A stretch of 64,000 bases of DNA from Erysipelotrichales bacterium (GTDB lineage: Bacteria; Bacillota_I; Bacilli_A; Erysipelotrichales; Erysipelotrichaceae), in NCBI GenBank assembly GCA_910576855.1, contig CAJTJP010000005.1, positions 44,623 through 108,622 of the forward strand, in the 5' to 3' direction. How positions within the stretch are numbered: position 1 is the stretch's first letter; each line of letters starts with the position of its first letter. The notes under the pieces are model-generated. The model was not told the origin of the DNA and did no database searches. It was given only the letters and a program-made list of their open reading frames with translations. The position numbers and the translations under genes are program-made. Below, in pieces: positions 53,801 to 63,265 of the stretch.

Positions 53801-56284
53801 ATAGGTCACAGGATTATTATTGGTGCTTCCCTTGACTGTCGCATAGACACTCACATTCGTATCTGTTACCTTCACACTCTTTTGACTTATCATATTAACG
53901 GCAGCGCTTGTTTCATAAAATCTTAAATCCTCTGCATTCGCTACTCCGACATTAATTGTCACCGGGATTCGTTTGGTGCTCCATTTATCAGATACTGTTA
54001 CCGTGATATGATAGCTTTGTACACCAAGATTTCCTGTCGTCTTAATGACTCCTGTATTCGCATCAACACTAAATAAACTCGAATCACCGCCTGTTTCTAT
54101 TCCGTATTTATAAGTAATCGTTGATGAACCGCCGATATTATCAGGTGTTCCTGTCGTACCTTGAATAGTTCCGATAATTCCGTTTGTCTTTACGTTGGTG
54201 TCTGTTGCGGTGAAAGTAGGTGTAATACTGTCTGATGAATTCGCATGTGGTGTTACACTTCCGTCTACTTGTTTATAGATAATGATTTCCTTTTCTGTGA
54301 AAGCACTATTATAATTATCATTTCCTGTAGCCGGATCATCATCTGCGGTTGCCTTGATTTTTACTTTACCGAAAGCTCCGTTTCCCTTATAAGTAATCGC
54401 TCCTGTATCAGAATCAATATCAATCAAATACGTATCACCGCCGCTCACACTGTACGTTACTTTGGTACCTGTATTGGGAGTAGGTGTCGCTGTTTCATTC
54501 CAAGCAGTTGAAGCATCCGCCACTGATTTCTTGGTTTGATTCGGATTATCGAAAGCGATTGTCGGATTTGTTTTTGCGACAGTAATATGAACTGTACTTG
54601 AATTAACACCGCCTGCAGGATCACCATTATCATCAATAGCATTTACTTTGAAATAGTAATCACCGGCATCCAAACCATTTGGATCATTCACTATTATATT
54701 ACCATTGGATACAGAAAACATTTGATAATCATTTACATGTCCGCTCACACTTGTATCACTTACCAGTGTCACCGTAATAGGATTTACACCATTGCTTGTT
54801 GTATATGTCGCTGCAACATCTCCATTATTTACATTGTTACCATATTCCAAACCTGTTTTGGGAGAAACAGAAATGCTTACAGGCTCTACGATATCTAACG
54901 TTTTTATTTCACTTAACAAACTTGAATATGCCGGTACTGTGGTAGACGTATCATAAACTTCATTAACGATTGCTACTTGATAACTACCGGTACTTATCCC
55001 TGTTGTATCTAATATATACGGAAAGTCTTGATTATTTCCTTTTGCTTGATCCAAAGGTTTATAATAGACAAATTTACCATTTTTGAAGAATAAAGCAGAT
55101 ACAGTTGAACCTCTATTTTCTGCTTTTCCCCATAATTGTATTTCAGAATCTTTTGTAACTTTAGTAATGGTATTCCCATCTTTATTTGTTATTTTCGCAA
55201 ATGAAACTGTAATCGGATCTTCCTTATTCAGTATTCTTAATTTCATTTCTTTAAATGTGCTGGTTGCATTATAAATACTTGTATAATTCTCTTGTAAATT
55301 CGGTTCTGTTACTGCACCTAATCCCTGTGTGGTTCCCGGAGAAACACCAAAAACGATTTGATCTAAATTAATCATAGCACTCGGTCGAACATCTGCTGTT
55401 TCTAAACAGCTTTCATAGATTATGGTTCCGTCGGTATCAATTGAGCTTCTATATATATTACCATAATCAAAACCGCTTAAAGTAGAATCTGAATAATAAC
55501 AACTTAAGCCTGAATACTTTCCTAAAAAAGCAAGGTCTTTCTTATTAAGGTGATAACCTCCGTTGAGTGTATATTGGGGAGTATTCGGATTACTGGTCAA
55601 TAACTTTATATCAGGCATAAAAACATTATTTCCATTTGTTGAAGCAATGACAGCTTCCGCCACTTTACCATGACTATATTTAATATATCCATTCATTTGT
55701 GGCTGCATTGCTTTTGTTACTGTCTCAATCGCAGCAGATAAGTCATTAGGGCGAAGCAAGTCTAATTGTTTTGCATCGGACATTTCAAATGATAGATTTT
55801 GTATATCATTATATACATTACTTTCCGTTAAATCATAGATGGCTTTTTGATTGGGCATTGAAACAAACAGTGAATTGGGTATTGTTGAAAATTCTGCTTT
55901 CTTTGCGATACTATCCGTAGTCATCGAGTACCAAGCGGATGCAGTACCGTTTGGAGTATAAGTCGTAGTCAATGTTCTTAGATCTGTAATTGAACCATTT
56001 ACCGCAACATCGTATGTTGCATAATTTTTTGCATTGTATATTAATTGCCAACCCAAAGGATTACCATTCTTAGGATTTGTTCCTCCGACATAAATTTTAT
56101 CTCCTTTTTTGAATCCAATATTGTTTAAACTGAGACCTGAAGTACCGATATTAATTCTGCCTTGTAAATCTCCTCCTGATTGATAAAGTGTATTACTCGC
56201 ATAAATATTAAAATTATAATAAGTGTAACCTACAGAAAAAACACTCAATAACATAACTAAAGCGGTTATAACCCTTTTCCACAT
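50879..56284 (-). CDS. Giant surface protein P3
   Basis: 1801 residues, same family. The frame is open to 56350, but the start is ATG 56282-56284 with AGAAAGGA upstream and a normal signal peptide (MWKRVITALVMLLSVFSVGY); the extension would read through the switch. The head (about 25-460) is distinct and ends VRPSAMINLDQIVFG. The stalk lacks one spacer type seen in P1/P2 at its start (ISVSPKTGLEYGNNVNNGD), then matches: cadherin-like, MBG, Ig-like, about twenty DxDGDGxPD repeats, GAITGDSTNLILY and a final helix. Its upstream switch carries a promoter-like TTGATT-17-TATTGT facing it. Confidence 0.85.
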   Translation of the reverse strand: MWKRVITALVMLLSVFSVGYTYYNFNIYASNTLYQSGGDLQGRINIGTSGLSLNNIGFKKGDKIYVGGTNPKNGNPLGWQLIYNAKNYATYDVAVNGSITDLRTLTTTYTPNGTASAWYSMTTDSIAKKAEFSTIPNSLFVSMPNQKAIYDLTESNVYNDIQNLSFEMSDAKQLDLLRPNDLSAAIETVTKAMQPQMNGYIKYSHGKVAEAVIASTNGNNVFMPDIKLLTSNPNTPQYTLNGGYHLNKKDLAFLGKYSGLSCYYSDSTLSGFDYGNIYRSSIDTDGTIIYESCLETADVRPSAMINLDQIVFGVSPGTTQGLGAVTEPNLQENYTSIYNATSTFKEMKLRILNKEDPITVSFAKITNKDGNTITKVTKDSEIQLWGKAENRGSTVSALFFKNGKFVYYKPLDQAKGNNQDFPYILDTTGISTGSYQVAIVNEVYDTSTTVPAYSSLLSEIKTLDIVEPVSISVSPKTGLEYGNNVNNGDVAATYTTSNGVNPITVTLVSDTSVSGHVNDYQMFSVSNGNIIVNDPNGLDAGDYYFKVNAIDDNGDPAGGVNSSTVHITVAKTNPTIAFDNPNQTKKSVADASTAWNETATPTPNTGTKVTYSVSGGDTYLIDIDSDTGAITYKGNGAFGKVKIKATADDDPATGNDNYNSAFTEKEIIIYKQVDGSVTPHANSSDSITPTFTATDTNVKTNGIIGTIQGTTGTPDNIGGSSTITYKYGIETGGDSSLFSVDANTGVIKTTGNLGVQSYHITVTVSDKWSTKRIPVTINVGVANAEDLRFYETSAAVNMISQKSVKVTDTNVSVYATVKGSTNNNPVTYRIKDGSTNIITINPNSGVVTINGVGTVTIVAEKEGGVGQAKAVAELTFTVTAGTQNFIYTDDAGNELPKDGSSYKAYSEVYAPNKTIQLYTAGNPTGSTVMYQLKAGSPTDVISVDAGGLVTILNASLNNQMGKVIVQATSHDPSGNYADKTIELSINIEKGTRTISFKEKPIYVTNGKGKVTPVTEVDGVVDTDGDVLIEVDTNEDHTIAWTNDNKTIDYNYSGDTGKDIKIHATKPMNRNYKAAEADGTIHIMGPDENILAITSPGQIIYGDHFTIRSSQYDADSTNVQYTFEVDKTTYISNPTVNGNSAEFDAKQFSGSNKTTITVTRTADGETMLSKQVQVTVLPKPIEIIIDDKEKLKGEINPTLTYQDFSSDLVSWNGVQDVIQENDIKLSTTAKTNSNAGSYPIKGDSNSLNKTYSNYSFSFKEGTLKITEETIEDDWYHLELDDGNNTAYTGGWVNKDINIVSDHNEYINLSLDQSTWKPTQVTISIEGETNQSFWMKKDSGAITKEKQETIKIDKTAPKVKNIKAKDSNNKLQDIINKLSGGIFFKPGTAFEITTDDSKDDLKVSGTKEIAYKVYKLESQARAGDELIKDGTLTVTNEKASITIGETTGIYRVCVIPTDNAGNTGTESCHEVELKKIDVDVDGDGKPDFNDPDGDGCPDLNIKWKDPNTNKWIVVNGDRDYDGIPDFNIDSDGDGIPDLNIDTDNDGKPDLNLVILKKADWKPTKCVKADIDNGILEEYCTGTNVKPTINIDVDGDRIPDINIDTNGDMKADINVDTDNDNIANTNLSPINVWKPNKDYTHKNFRYDTMKIDPLLNIDSDGDGRPDINIDLDGDGEPDINIDVDGDGIPDTNIDGDGDGKPDINVDTDGDGKPDENIKDITEWKPNKNVDGDLPYDTMDFNDIDETKKPSDDDTDVKGSYYPGDNVGGAITGDSTNLILYINTILLSIGLISYLIYKKQKDTFQ

Positions 56285-56317
56285 AATCCATCTTTCCTTT
56301 CTATTATGTCTACAAAT

Positions 56318-56417
56318 GTAGACAATATGAAACAGGTGTTTTTTAATCAAAAATGCCTGTTTTTCTATTCAGAAACATATATTTCAATAATTTTTTCCTA
56401 TCTCTATTTAAGTCTAC
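56318..56417. repeat. Invertible segment, copy B (P3/P4 intergenic)
   Basis: GTAGAC (56318-56323) and GTCTAC (56412-56417) bound 88 bases in the opposite orientation to copy A. Outer flanks (GTCTAC-AAAT on the left, CTAATnAGACC on the right) are the same at both sites, so only the inside has flipped. Confidence 0.9.
56322..56350 (-). promoter_or_regulatory. Candidate promoter in the inverted segment, facing P3
   Basis: Minus strand TTGATT (56345-56350), 17-base spacer, TATTGT (56322-56327), the last two bases belonging to the inverted repeat. In copy A the same motif points away from P2 and its -35 is changed to TCGATT. Confidence 0.5.
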
Positions 56418-56433
56418 CTAATAAGACCTTTAT

Positions 56434-59400
56434 TTATTGAAATGTATCTTTCTGTTTTTTGTATATCAGATAACTTATCAATCCAATACTAAGCAATATG
56501 GTAATGATATACAGTATTAGGTTTGTTGAATCTCCTGTGATAGCTCCGCCTACATTGTCACCCGGATAATAGCTTCCTTTGACATCGGGATCATCGTCTG
56601 ATGGCTTTTCTGTATCATCATTATCGTTGAAATCCATTGTGTCATAAGGTAAATCTCCGTCAACATTTTTGTTTGGTTTCCATTCAGTGATATCCTTGAT
56701 GTTTTCATCAGGCTTGCCATCACCGTTTGTATCTACATTGATATCGGGTATACCATCTCCGTCACCGTCAATGTTCGTATCGGGGATTCCGTCTCCATCC
56801 ACATCAATATTTATGTCCGGATTGCCATCACCGTCAATGTCTACATTGATATCCGGTCTGCCGTCTCCGTCACTGTCAATATTTAATAACGGATCAATTT
56901 TCATTGTGTCATATTGAAACTTCTGATATGTGTGATTTTTATCCGGCTTCCATAAATTGATTGGTGAAAAGTTCGTATTTGGCTCATTGTCGCCATTTGT
57001 ATCAATATTAATATCTGCCTTCATATCACCGTTAGTATCGATATTGATATTAGGGATAATATCTCCATCAGTATCAATATTGATTACCGCTTTCACACTT
57101 GTGCCTGTGCAGTATTCTTCAAGAATTTTGTTATCAATATCTGCCTTTACACATTTGGTAGGCCTCCAATCAGGCTTTTTAAGAATGACAAGGTTCAGGT
57201 CAGGCTTTCCGTCATGATCAGTATCGATATTCAAGTCAGGCTTTCCATCACCATCACTGTCTATATTTAAATCAGGAATACCATCATAATCTCTGTCTCC
57301 GTTGATAACGATCCATTGATTCGTTTCGGGATCCTTCCATTTGATATTTAAATCGGGGCATCCGTCTCCGTCGGGATCATTGAAGTCAGGTTTGCCGTCA
57401 CCGTCTACATCGACATCAATTTTCTTTAGTTCTACCTCATGACAGCTTTCTTTGCCTGTATTATCCGCATTATCTGTCGGTATCACGCATACTTTATATT
57501 TACCTACTGTTTCACTGATTGTAATCTTTGCCTTTTCATTAGTGACAGCTAAGCTTCCATCCTTGATTAGTTCCTCAGCTCCGTCTATGATTTTATAAAC
57601 CTTATATGTGATTTCCTTTGTGCCGCTTACTTTTAAGTCATCCTTTTTGTCGCTTGTCGTGATTTCAAACGCTGTTCCCGGCTTAAAGAATATTCCGCCG
57701 CTCAGCTTATTAATAATATCTTGAAGCTTGTTGTTTGAATCTTTCGCTTTAATGCTCTTTACCTTAGGCGCTGTCTTGTCTATCTTGATAATTTCCTGTT
57801 TTTCTTTTGTGATTGCTCCGCTGTCCTTTTTCATCCAAAAGCTTTGGTTTGTTTCTCCTTCTTTTGTCACCGTGACTTGGTTTGGCTTCCATGTGCTTTG
57901 GTCTAACGACATATTGATATACTCATTATGATCGCTGATGATGTTCACATCCTTATTTGTCCATCCGCCTGTGTATAAGGTATTGCTTCCGTCATCAAGC
58001 TCTAAATGATACCAATTATCCTGTATGTTCTCCTCTTTGACTTTCAGTGTTCCCTCTTTGAATGTAAAGGTGTAGTTTGGATAAGCTGTATTTAATAGGG
58101 TACTGTCTCCCTTGATTGGATAGCTTCCTGCATCACTGTTTGTCTTTGCCGTAGTACTCAGCTTGATATCATTTTCCTCGATGATATCCTGTACCCCGTT
58201 CCATGATACTAACTGACTTTTGAAGTCTTGATACGTTAAGGTTGGATTTTGTTCTCCCTTATACTTCTCTTTATCATCGATAATGATTTCGATTGGTTTT
58301 GGAAGCACCTGTACACTTATCGTTTTACTTAGCGGTACTTCTCCGTCTGCCGTTCTTGTCACCTTGATTTTGATTGTAGTCGTACCACTATACTTCAACG
58401 CATCGAATTCCGCTCTGTTTCCCGTGACTGTCGGATTGGAGATGTACGTAGTGTTGTCTACCTCAAAAGTATAGTTTACATTGATACTGCTAGAATCATC
58501 CTGTAGACTTCGGATTGTGAAGTGATCGCCATAGATGATTTTTCCCGGATTGGAAACTACCAACATGTTTTCATCAGGCCCCATGATATGAAGGATGCCG
58601 TCTGCCTCTGCTTTATTATAGTTTCGATTTCCTTGTTTCTCTACATGAAGCGGAATATCAATTCCGTTTTCTCCGTCATAATCATATTCTATCTCAACGC
58701 CGTCATTCGTCCATGCGGTTGATGTATTTACGCTAGTATCTACCGTAATATAGTAATCGGTATCATTAACCTGTACCCCGCCGTCATTGCTTGATAGGTC
58801 TTGTTCATTGATGACAGGTGTTACCTTACCTTTGCCGTTTGCCGCATATGTCACATCCGCAAATGATATCGTTTGATTTGCTTTTGTGATGTTGATCGGC
58901 AACTCAATCGTTTTATCTGCGTAATTTCCGCTCGGATCATGACTCGTTGCTTCTACAATGACCTTGCCTATCTGACTTGGTGAAATACTCGCATTCAGTA
59001 TTGTAACTGACCCTGTCGGACTTACCGATATCACATCCGTAGGACTTCCTGCCTTTAAACAGTATGTTACTGTACTGCCTGTCGGATTCCCTGCCGTATA
59101 TAATTGAATCGTTTTATTTGGTGCGTATACTTCACTGATCGCATTATACTTGTTGCTTGTTTTAGGAAGCTCATTTCCTGCGCTATCTGTATAGATGAAA
59201 TTTTGTGTTCCTGCCGTGACCGTAAACGTCAGCTCGGCACTCGCATCTGCCTGCCCTGTGGCTCCCTTTTTCTCTGCGACGATCGTTACCGTTCCTACTC
59301 CGTGTATCGTGATCGCTCCGCTGTTTGGATTCACTGTGATTACATTTGTTGAGCCATCCTTGATTCGATAAGTGACAGGATTATTATTGGTGCTTCCTTT

Positions 59401-61584
59401 GACTGTCGCGTAGACCGTCACTCCTGTATCTGTTGCCTTCACACTCTTTGTCGTGATGATCGTATTCGAGGTACTGTTCTCATAAAACTTCAGATTCTCT
59501 GCCGCTGCCATTCCGACATTGATTGTCACCGGTATTTCCTTTGTGCTCCAGTTATCACTTACCGTTACTGTGATATGATAGCTGTTTACTCCTAAATTCG
59601 CTGTTGTCTTAATGACTCCCGTATTTGGATCAACACTAAAGAAGCTCGCATTTCCTACTCCCGGTTTTAAGCCATAATGATAAGTCGTTGTGCTTCCCCC
59701 TATCGTATCAGGTGTACCGAGTGTTCCGTGAATCGTACCGATGATACCCCCTGTTCTGACGTTGGAATCAGAAGCAGTAAAGGTAGGAATTGTTGTATCT
59801 GATGAATTGGCATGCGGTGTTACACTTCCGTCTACCTCTCGATAGATTACGATTTCTTTTTCCACAAAGGCAGAATTATAATTATCATTTCCCGTTGTCG
59901 GATCATCATCAACTGTTGCCCTTATCTTTACCTTACCGAACGCATTACTTCCTGTATAAGTAATCGCTCCTGTATCGGGATTTATAGAAATCAGAGATAC
60001 ATCACCACCACTCACACTGTAAGTGATCTTCGTTCCTGAATTCGGGTTCGCTGTCGCAGTTTCATTCCAAGCCGTAGCTGCAGCTGCGATTGATTTCTTA
60101 GTAGTACTCGGATCATCAAAGGCAACACTCGAATTTGTTTTATTTACCTTCATTACTACACAATCTTTTACAGTTGCATTACCGGTTTGATCGAGTGAAT
60201 CGCCATCTGCATCTTGTGCATATACACAAAAATGATAGGTTCCTGCATATAAGCTATTTGTATTAGGATTTATAGAATTACCCGTACCTATCACTTTAAC
60301 AACGCCATCACTATTTACTTCAAAATTACTTGACTCACCCGGATAGCTTGAATCATCAGCCATCGTATAAGTAAATGGCGCAGAACCGTTGATTGAAGTC
60401 ATACTTCCGATTTTATGTCCCACATTCACGTTTTTCTCAGTTTCGTATGTTCCGCTTACTGTCGCGCCCGATTGAGGCTGAGCAGTATAAGTGGTTGACA
60501 GATTATCTTTTACTGTAATTATTATGTCTTTATAAGTTGACATAGGTGCGTTATCTGCTGTAGTTATAAACTGTGTATACTCAGCTCGTATTTTTGCAGT
60601 ACCTGTCTGTCGCGGGATTACATCAACTGTCCCGTCTCCATTATCAATAATATCTAATACTGAACTTGTCAACCCATTACATGAATTAGATGAATCTAAA
60701 ATACAATAAGACACATTGCTTGTTATTTGATCAGTCGGATTGAGTGAACTCGCTATTCCTAATTTATCATGATAAGGCTTTTTAACCTTTGTATCAAATG
60801 AGCTTATGAAAGAGCCTGTATGCTTCATATCAATAAAATCGATATCATCACCTAAACCTACTCCATATATATACGCATTCTTTATGCTTCCTATAAACGG
60901 ATTGCTTGCTATCGTATTTCCTAATGGATTTCCTCCAACAGCCCATACCGTATTTTGCAAAGGAGCATCTATACTTCCTGTTATATTTTTAGAAGCAAGT
61001 AATTCCCCATTCACAAATAAATCAGCTCTCTTTTTATTATATCTGGCAACCACCACATATTCGTTGTTAGAAGCATAAGGGACTCCGGTTAAGTTTGATA
61101 AATCAGAAGCATTTAACAGCCCACCTGAAACTCCGTTAATTATATGGGTCGTACCGCCAATGACAACGTGAAATGAGAAATAAAGCATATTTGCCGATCT
61201 CGCTACTTTAAGCTGCATACCTCCGCTTTCTACATTTCCAACAATTGTTGCATACTCTAGCTCAGGAAGAGAAGAACTTACTTTTGCTGTTGCAGTAAAA
61301 GTAACTTGTGATGGGTTAAATGCCGATAAAATTACTCCTTTATTGGAACCCGGGAAATCCATCCAATCATTTCCTGCTGCCGGGAACGAAACACCGCTTA
61401 AACTTCCGACACCGACATAACTTGTTCCGTTTAATTGCTTCATTTCTTGATTAGGGACGTCAAAAACTAGATTAGGATCAGGAAATACGTAACTGCTTGC
61501 TGCATTTACTTCAAATGCATAATAAATATTCCCTACTAAACAAATGCTAATTATAGTTAAGAATAAAACATATATTTTTTTCAA
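56434..61584 (-). CDS. Giant surface protein P4 with LamG-like head
   Basis: About 1716 residues. No ATG is available: the TTG at 61582-61584 starts a normal signal peptide (KKIYVLFLTIISICLVGNIYY) with AAAGGA a little far upstream; a TTG at 61629 is also possible. The head (about 30-250) is a LamG/concanavalin-like domain (MQLKVARSANMLYFSFHV, YVVVARYNKKRADLFVNGELLAS, IGSIKNAYIYGVGL), unlike P1-P3, and suggests sugar or glycan binding. The stalk (from TTYTAQPQSGATVSGTYE), MBG modules, DxDGDGxPD repeats and GAITGDSTNLILY anchor match the family. First of the P4-P3-P2 series after ECF-2. Confidence 0.83.
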   Translation of the reverse strand: MKKIYVLFLTIISICLVGNIYYAFEVNAASSYVFPDPNLVFDVPNQEMKQLNGTSYVGVGSLSGVSFPAAGNDWMDFPGSNKGVILSAFNPSQVTFTATAKVSSSLPELEYATIVGNVESGGMQLKVARSANMLYFSFHVVIGGTTHIINGVSGGLLNASDLSNLTGVPYASNNEYVVVARYNKKRADLFVNGELLASKNITGSIDAPLQNTVWAVGGNPLGNTIASNPFIGSIKNAYIYGVGLGDDIDFIDMKHTGSFISSFDTKVKKPYHDKLGIASSLNPTDQITSNVSYCILDSSNSCNGLTSSVLDIIDNGDGTVDVIPRQTGTAKIRAEYTQFITTADNAPMSTYKDIIITVKDNLSTTYTAQPQSGATVSGTYETEKNVNVGHKIGSMTSINGSAPFTYTMADDSSYPGESSNFEVNSDGVVKVIGTGNSINPNTNSLYAGTYHFCVYAQDADGDSLDQTGNATVKDCVVMKVNKTNSSVAFDDPSTTKKSIAAAATAWNETATANPNSGTKITYSVSGGDVSLISINPDTGAITYTGSNAFGKVKIRATVDDDPTTGNDNYNSAFVEKEIVIYREVDGSVTPHANSSDTTIPTFTASDSNVRTGGIIGTIHGTLGTPDTIGGSTTTYHYGLKPGVGNASFFSVDPNTGVIKTTANLGVNSYHITVTVSDNWSTKEIPVTINVGMAAAENLKFYENSTSNTIITTKSVKATDTGVTVYATVKGSTNNNPVTYRIKDGSTNVITVNPNSGAITIHGVGTVTIVAEKKGATGQADASAELTFTVTAGTQNFIYTDSAGNELPKTSNKYNAISEVYAPNKTIQLYTAGNPTGSTVTYCLKAGSPTDVISVSPTGSVTILNASISPSQIGKVIVEATSHDPSGNYADKTIELPINITKANQTISFADVTYAANGKGKVTPVINEQDLSSNDGGVQVNDTDYYITVDTSVNTSTAWTNDGVEIEYDYDGENGIDIPLHVEKQGNRNYNKAEADGILHIMGPDENMLVVSNPGKIIYGDHFTIRSLQDDSSSINVNYTFEVDNTTYISNPTVTGNRAEFDALKYSGTTTIKIKVTRTADGEVPLSKTISVQVLPKPIEIIIDDKEKYKGEQNPTLTYQDFKSQLVSWNGVQDIIEENDIKLSTTAKTNSDAGSYPIKGDSTLLNTAYPNYTFTFKEGTLKVKEENIQDNWYHLELDDGSNTLYTGGWTNKDVNIISDHNEYINMSLDQSTWKPNQVTVTKEGETNQSFWMKKDSGAITKEKQEIIKIDKTAPKVKSIKAKDSNNKLQDIINKLSGGIFFKPGTAFEITTSDKKDDLKVSGTKEITYKVYKIIDGAEELIKDGSLAVTNEKAKITISETVGKYKVCVIPTDNADNTGKESCHEVELKKIDVDVDGDGKPDFNDPDGDGCPDLNIKWKDPETNQWIVINGDRDYDGIPDLNIDSDGDGKPDLNIDTDHDGKPDLNLVILKKPDWRPTKCVKADIDNKILEEYCTGTSVKAVINIDTDGDIIPNINIDTNGDMKADINIDTNGDNEPNTNFSPINLWKPDKNHTYQKFQYDTMKIDPLLNIDSDGDGRPDINVDIDGDGNPDINIDVDGDGIPDTNIDGDGDGIPDINVDTNGDGKPDENIKDITEWKPNKNVDGDLPYDTMDFNDNDDTEKPSDDDPDVKGSYYPGDNVGGAITGDSTNLILYIITILLSIGLISYLIYKKQKDTFQ

Positions 61585-62270
61585 ACCTACACCAACTTTC
61601 CTTTGTAGTATAAATACAAATAAGCACAAACAGATATTATTTCATTAAGTAATCGCAATACCTGCAAATAAGTATTAATTGATTTTTCACAACATGGATT
61701 GTATTAATCATAAAATCATTAGTTGTATCACTGCTTCCGGGACTATACACAATTTGATATCCCACACCCTTTGTAAACCTCAATGTAGTATTAGAAACAA
61801 TAAATATTATTGCTATACAGCATACAATACATTTATAATACTAAAAGCCTATTTCCCCGACATATTGTATCTTTAGCTATCTTTTCCAACATCTCTTTCA
61901 TCCTCTCCGTTCGTAACTTTGTTATAGTTGCTGTTATAAATCAAAAGTATGAATTATTAATAAATGAAAATACTTTATACATTTTATTTTCAAATAATAA
62001 ATCATCAAGTTTGTTAAAAACAAGAATCAAACACATCATCGTTATACTTATGATGGCTCAGTAGGAGAGTCCTGTTTTATAAACAAAAGGTTCGTCATTT
62101 ATCAAAAAAAATGAAACTTTCTCAGTAACCTACGTTTAATTATTCCTATACGCATTGTGATAAATATAATCTATTAACAATTTGAGTCTAATACTCTTTT
62201 TTTAATACCAACTTTTTATAAAATCTGATAAATGATAGAAAATATCTGATAAGATAATCTTGTATAACTA
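61585..62270. other. Long intergenic region between ECF-2 and P4
   Basis: No firm gene. A minus-strand open frame from 61840 to 61637 lacks a start codon but reads like a truncated exported protein (hydrophobic IVCCIAIIFIVS then GVGYQIVYSPGSSDTTNDF). I see no GTAGAC switch here. TTTGTA...TACAAA (61602-61620) is a small inverted repeat near the P4 start. Confidence 0.4.
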
Positions 62271-63245
62271 TTATTTTTCCAGCTTTTCAAAGGCAATGTC
62301 CCATTCATCAGCCTGTAATCTTTCCCAATACGGTCCCTTTTGCGACTTTAAAAAATCATATACAGCTTCAATTTCATCAATATCCGCAGTACTCTTTTCA
62401 CTCATTTGTACCTCATCCATTGCCCAATGCTTTAGCTTAAAATATGCTTCCTGTGCAGTATTTAGATTATGATACGCATCACCGGCCGTTTCCTGATAAT
62501 TGCCGGTCAATAACGGTACGGCAAGTACACTCACTCCCGCAACGGTCAAAGACAAAAGCATCGCTTTCTGCTTCATGAATTGAAATGATTTTTTCAGCTT
62601 GATCGGTTTTATTTGTCTGTGGAATAAGAAAAACAAATAAATTGACATTGCGCCGGGTATACGAAAGGTAAGCTTATAGCGATTCAATGTCTCATATTCA
62701 CTGACTTTTTCACGCAATGCTTTTTTAGCAGCGTATAAACGAGACTTCACCGTTCCTGTCGGAATATTTAAAAGCTCTGCCATTTCTTTCATTGAAAACT
62801 GATAAAAATACGCATAAAACAATATTTCCTGATAACGATCGGGCAATTCATCAATCAAATTCATTAAAATATCCTGATCCGCTGTGAATTTCAGCTTATC
62901 ATGAGGGATAAAATCCGTATTTTGTTCCTCATATTGATTAATGATTTCATCCTGTGAGGTATCTACGATAACATCTTTATTTTTATGAAACATATCGATA
63001 CATTTTCCGCGAACGATTTTATTCATCCATAAACGGAAATATTTCGGTTCTTTTAAATTATGGATAGAGGTATACATCTGCATAAAGGCTGATTGGACTG
63101 CATCCTTCGCATCCTCAATATTATTAGTTAATCGACAGGCGGTATAAAGAAGCGGTTTATAGTATTTTTCGTATAATTCGTTAAAAGCTTCATTATCTCC
63201 GGACTGTAATCTTTTAATTAATTCTTCATCTTTATGAAAATCCAT
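62271..63245 (-). CDS. ECF sigma factor with C-terminal transmembrane and outside domain (ECF-2)
   Basis: 324 residues, the paralogue of ECF-1. Sigma-2 about residues 15-90 (DAVQSAFMQMYTSIHNLK, YFRLWMNKIVRGKC), sigma-4 about 125-180 (EMAELLNIPTGTVKSRLYAAK), one membrane helix about 227-247 (AMLLSLTVAGVSVLAVPLLTG; a further hydrophobic patch at about 198-208), then an outside tail (NTAQEAYFKLKHWA ... YWERLQADEWDIAFEKLEK) that aligns with ECF-1's YFTLISWA ... YYEQLKKNRWTYAFENRINK. ATG 63243-63245 with GAGAGGTG upstream. It sits upstream of P4-P3-P2 on the same strand, mirroring ECF-1 and P1. Confidence 0.8.
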   Translation of the reverse strand: MDFHKDEELIKRLQSGDNEAFNELYEKYYKPLLYTACRLTNNIEDAKDAVQSAFMQMYTSIHNLKEPKYFRLWMNKIVRGKCIDMFHKNKDVIVDTSQDEIINQYEEQNTDFIPHDKLKFTADQDILMNLIDELPDRYQEILFYAYFYQFSMKEMAELLNIPTGTVKSRLYAAKKALREKVSEYETLNRYKLTFRIPGAMSIYLFFLFHRQIKPIKLKKSFQFMKQKAMLLSLTVAGVSVLAVPLLTGNYQETAGDAYHNLNTAQEAYFKLKHWAMDEVQMSEKSTADIDEIEAVYDFLKSQKGPYWERLQADEWDIAFEKLEK

Positions 63246-63265
63246 AGCTGTCACCTCTCTTTTTC

